Positions 4,083-5,809 of a DNA stretch of 5,809 nt are shown here, piece by piece. A program made the translations under genes and the position numbers. The stretch is from Muribaculaceae bacterium (GTDB taxonomy: Bacteria > Bacteroidota > Bacteroidia > Bacteroidales > Muribaculaceae). Numbering within the stretch: position 1 is the first letter of the stretch; each line of letters begins with the position of its first letter. The stretch covers positions 1-5,809 of the forward strand of contig CADFRV010000168.1 in NCBI GenBank assembly GCA_902836725.1, given 5' to 3'. The notes beneath the pieces are model-generated. The model ran no database searches. It was not told the origin of the DNA and was given only the letters and a program-made list of their open reading frames with translations.

Positions 4083-5809
4083 GTGCTTGTAAAACTTACC
4101 GGAGCAGCGCTCCAAGGCATTGATGCCATACCGGTCACCATCGAGGTGCTGTGTGAGACCGGATTTCAGCTCGTTATGGTCGGATTGCCCGACGCCGTTG
4201 TCAAAGAGAGCGCCGAGCGCGTATGCTCGGCCATAAACCAGAGCGGCCTCGAATATCCGAGAAAGAAAATTGTCGTCAACATGGCCCCTGCCGATGTCAG
4301 GAAAGAGGGATCTGCCTACGACCTCCCTATAGCTCTTGGCATACTCGCCGCATCGGGGCAACTCGAGCCGGCGCGTCTGGCCGACTATCTCATCATGGGC
4401 GAACTGTCTCTCGACGGATCGCTGCTCCCCGTAAAGGGGGTGCTCCCCATGGCCATCATGGCCAGGGCGAGACATATGAAAGGGATGATCGTCCCCTCCG
4501 CCAACGCTACCGAAGCTGCCGTGGTCAACAACCTGGAGGTATACGGGATGGACAATCTCGCACAGGTAATAGAGTTTCTGGCAGGAAAAAGCGCACCGCA
4601 GCCGGTCATTGTAAACACACGCGAGGAATTCGGAAAGGCTCTCACACACTTCAGCCTCGATTTTGCCGATGTAAAGGGGCAGGAAAGTGTGAAACGGGCA
4701 TTTGAAGTGGCTTGTGCCGGCGGCCCCAACATCCTCCTTGTCGGCCCTCCCGGGTCAGGAAAATCAATGATGGCGAAACGCATACCCACCATACTGCCGC
4801 CGCTCACGCTCTCAGAAGCGCTCGAAACCACCAAAATACACTCCGTCGCAGGCAAACTCAAAGGGGGATCCAGACTCATGACAACGCGTCCTTTCCGCGC
4901 ACCGCATCACACCATATCCTCGGTGGCGCTTGTGGGAGGAGGCTCAAACCCTATCCCCGGAGAGATCTCGCTCGCACACAACGGCGTCCTCTTCCTCGAC
5001 GAGTTTCCGGAATTCTCGCGCAACGTCCTCGAAGTGCTCCGTCAGCCGCTTGAAGACAGGCACATCTGCATCTCCCGTGCCAAATACACCATCGATTACC
5101 CTGCTGGATTCATGCTTGTGGCATCCATGAACCCATGCCCTTGCGGCTACTACAACCACCCTACGAAAGACTGCACATGCACGCAGCTGCAGGTACAGCG
5201 CTACCTCAGCCGTATATCCGGTCCGCTGCTTGACCGCATCGACATTCAGGTTGAAATAATGCCGGTACCTTTCCAGGAGCTGCAATCCATGAACCCGGGC
5301 GAACCATCCTCCGCCATCAGGGAGCGTGTCAACAAAGCCCGTGCCATACAGGCCGACCGCTTCTCCTCCGATCCCTCCATCCATTGCAACGCCCAGATGA
5401 CACCCCGCCACATCGCCGCACACGCCCGCCCTGTCCCCGAAGCCCTGGCCATCCTTGAGACCGCCATGACCCGTTTCGACATGTCCGCACGCGCATACGA
5501 TTTCGAGGCTGACGGCATTTACTACGACATCCTCTCGGAAGAAGAAGGTACCGTCTCTGTCACGAATTGGCAAGCTTCATATAAAGGAGACATCGTCATT
5601 CCAAGTAGAGTCACTCATGATTCAAAGACTTATGTAGTGACAAGCATAGGCGCGTGTGCCTTTGAGGGATGCGCTCACCTCACGAGCGTGACCATACCTG
5701 ACTCCGTGATAAGCATAGGTGATAATGCCTTTCATGGATGCGGCCGTCTCACGAGCGTTTCCATCCCTCACTCCGTGACAAGCATAGGAGATGATGCCTT
5801 TCATGGATG
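4083..5809 (+). CDS. comM: ComM/YifB AAA+ ATPase fused in frame to a BspA-type leucine-rich-repeat protein (partial)
   Basis: The frame runs 575 codons from GTG 4083 and is still open at the window end. Residues 1-473 are ComM (YifB), a hexameric helicase that drives branch migration when incoming DNA recombines in natural transformation. An N-terminal Lon-like/ChlI domain (1-190, with MVGLPDAVVKESAERV and NMAPADVRKEGSAYDLP) precedes a Mg-chelatase-type ATPase: Walker A GPPGSGKS (221-228), the FRAPHHTISSVALVGGG block, Walker B VLFLDE (D306, E307), the NPCPCG Cys cluster (from C352) and ISGPLLDRIDIQVE. The C-terminal domain breaks off at SARAYD (473), where ComM normally goes on with about 40 residues including the Arg-rich RILxVARTIADL helix. 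Instead the text becomes DFEADGIYYDILSEEEGTVS, the usual start of mature BspA-like secreted proteins, then LRR_5 repeats. No stop or frameshift separates them. The GTG gives MLVKLTGAALQGIDA, the normal ComM start; an in-frame TGA (4041) lies upstream and no ATG occurs before residue 32. ATPase activity is doubtful, and the LRR part lacks its secretion signal. Confidence 0.85.
   Translation, partial: MLVKLTGAALQGIDAIPVTIEVLCETGFQLVMVGLPDAVVKESAERVCSAINQSGLEYPRKKIVVNMAPADVRKEGSAYDLPIALGILAASGQLEPARLADYLIMGELSLDGSLLPVKGVLPMAIMARARHMKGMIVPSANATEAAVVNNLEVYGMDNLAQVIEFLAGKSAPQPVIVNTREEFGKALTHFSLDFADVKGQESVKRAFEVACAGGPNILLVGPPGSGKSMMAKRIPTILPPLTLSEALETTKIHSVAGKLKGGSRLMTTRPFRAPHHTISSVALVGGGSNPIPGEISLAHNGVLFLDEFPEFSRNVLEVLRQPLEDRHICISRAKYTIDYPAGFMLVASMNPCPCGYYNHPTKDCTCTQLQVQRYLSRISGPLLDRIDIQVEIMPVPFQELQSMNPGEPSSAIRERVNKARAIQADRFSSDPSIHCNAQMTPRHIAAHARPVPEALAILETAMTRFDMSARAYDFEADGIYYDILSEEEGTVSVTNWQASYKGDIVIPSRVTHDSKTYVVTSIGACAFEGCAHLTSVTIPDSVISIGDNAFHGCGRLTSVSIPHSVTSIGDDAFHG
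5502..5809 (+). other. BspA-like leucine-rich-repeat segment of the fused frame
   Basis: From residue 474 the protein reads FEADGIYYDILSEEEG, then a beta-rich stretch (VTNWQASYKGDIVIPS, THDSKTYVVTSIG) and then LRR_5 repeats (AFEGCAHLTSVTIPDSV). This is the mature N-terminus of BspA-type surface or secreted proteins, which in Bacteroidetes normally follows a Sec signal peptide. None is present here, because ComM sequence takes its place. Base composition also shifts at the junction: codons such as AAT, TCA, TAT, AAA, AGT, AGA and ACT become common, while the ComM part favours GC-ending codons. The two parts therefore probably had separate origins. Confidence 0.8.
5637..5809 (+). repeat. Tandem 69-bp LRR_5 repeats (two full, one partial)
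   Basis: Units start at 5637, 5706 and 5775, each beginning GTGAnAAGCATAGG, with exact 69-base spacing (23 codons). Each unit encodes V-(T/I)-SIG-x-x-AF-x-GC-x-x-LTSV-x-IP-x-S. The third unit is cut by the window end after 35 bases. Repeats this similar at DNA level favour unit gain or loss and cause assembly breaks. Confidence 0.9.

Noticed and set aside
4036..4092. 18-codon ORF MNDYHIIFTHLIPAFLCL between the lipoprotein gene and comM
   Set aside because: It has no Shine-Dalgarno, overlaps the comM start and shows no protein-like feature beyond a few hydrophobic residues.
4044..5573. Large minus-strand frames and alternative plus frames across comM
   Set aside because: The plus frame from 4083 carries all the ComM motifs in order, so the others are shadows.
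5622..5804. Minus-strand 60-residue repetitive frame
   Set aside because: Its repeated MKGIIxYAxHGVR pattern is the antisense copy of the 69-bp LRR units.

Overview
The window looks like chromosomal DNA from a Bacteroidales bacterium (Bacteroides or Muribaculaceae type). Three things point there: promoters of the TTTG-N20-TAnnTTTG form, mostly AT-rich translation starts without a Shine-Dalgarno sequence, and typical families (DUF4369-type lipoprotein, a ComM with Bacteroidetes-like sequence, BspA-type leucine-rich repeats). No species can be named from the sequence.

Left half (1-2200, all minus strand): a short phage head cassette reading leftwards. In transcription order it holds a promoter -7 box (2193-2200), an acidic 124-residue protein in the position and style of a capsid scaffold (1758-2132), an unlisted 27-codon ORF behind a near-perfect Shine-Dalgarno (1638-1721), a 475-residue major capsid protein of the SU10/DUF5309 type (164-1591) with an unusual hydrophobic N-terminal segment, and the first 51 codons of another gene cut by the window edge (1-153). 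Portal, terminase and protease genes are absent from the upstream side, so the window shows either a prophage remnant or a cassette with its own promoter.

Middle (2133-2998): about 870 bases between divergent transcription units, AT-rich and rich in structure. It carries a good plus-strand promoter match at 2346-2377, a doubtful 68-codon minus ORF, a 94-bp imperfect inverted repeat (2599-2692), a perfect 8-bp-stem hairpin (2825-2844) next to a 10-bp palindrome, and the promoter of the next gene (2926-2957).

Right half (2999-5809, plus strand): a lipoprotein with an N-terminal DUF4369-like domain and a cysteine-free thioredoxin-like C-terminus, then a ComM/YifB AAA+ ATPase starting at a GTG. 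The ComM frame does not finish normally. At about base 5500, inside the conserved SARAYD motif, it passes without a stop into the start of a mature BspA-type leucine-rich-repeat protein with 69-bp repeats and then runs off the window. This junction is the most striking feature. It is either a true gene fusion by short homology or an assembly chimera; the sequence alone cannot decide.
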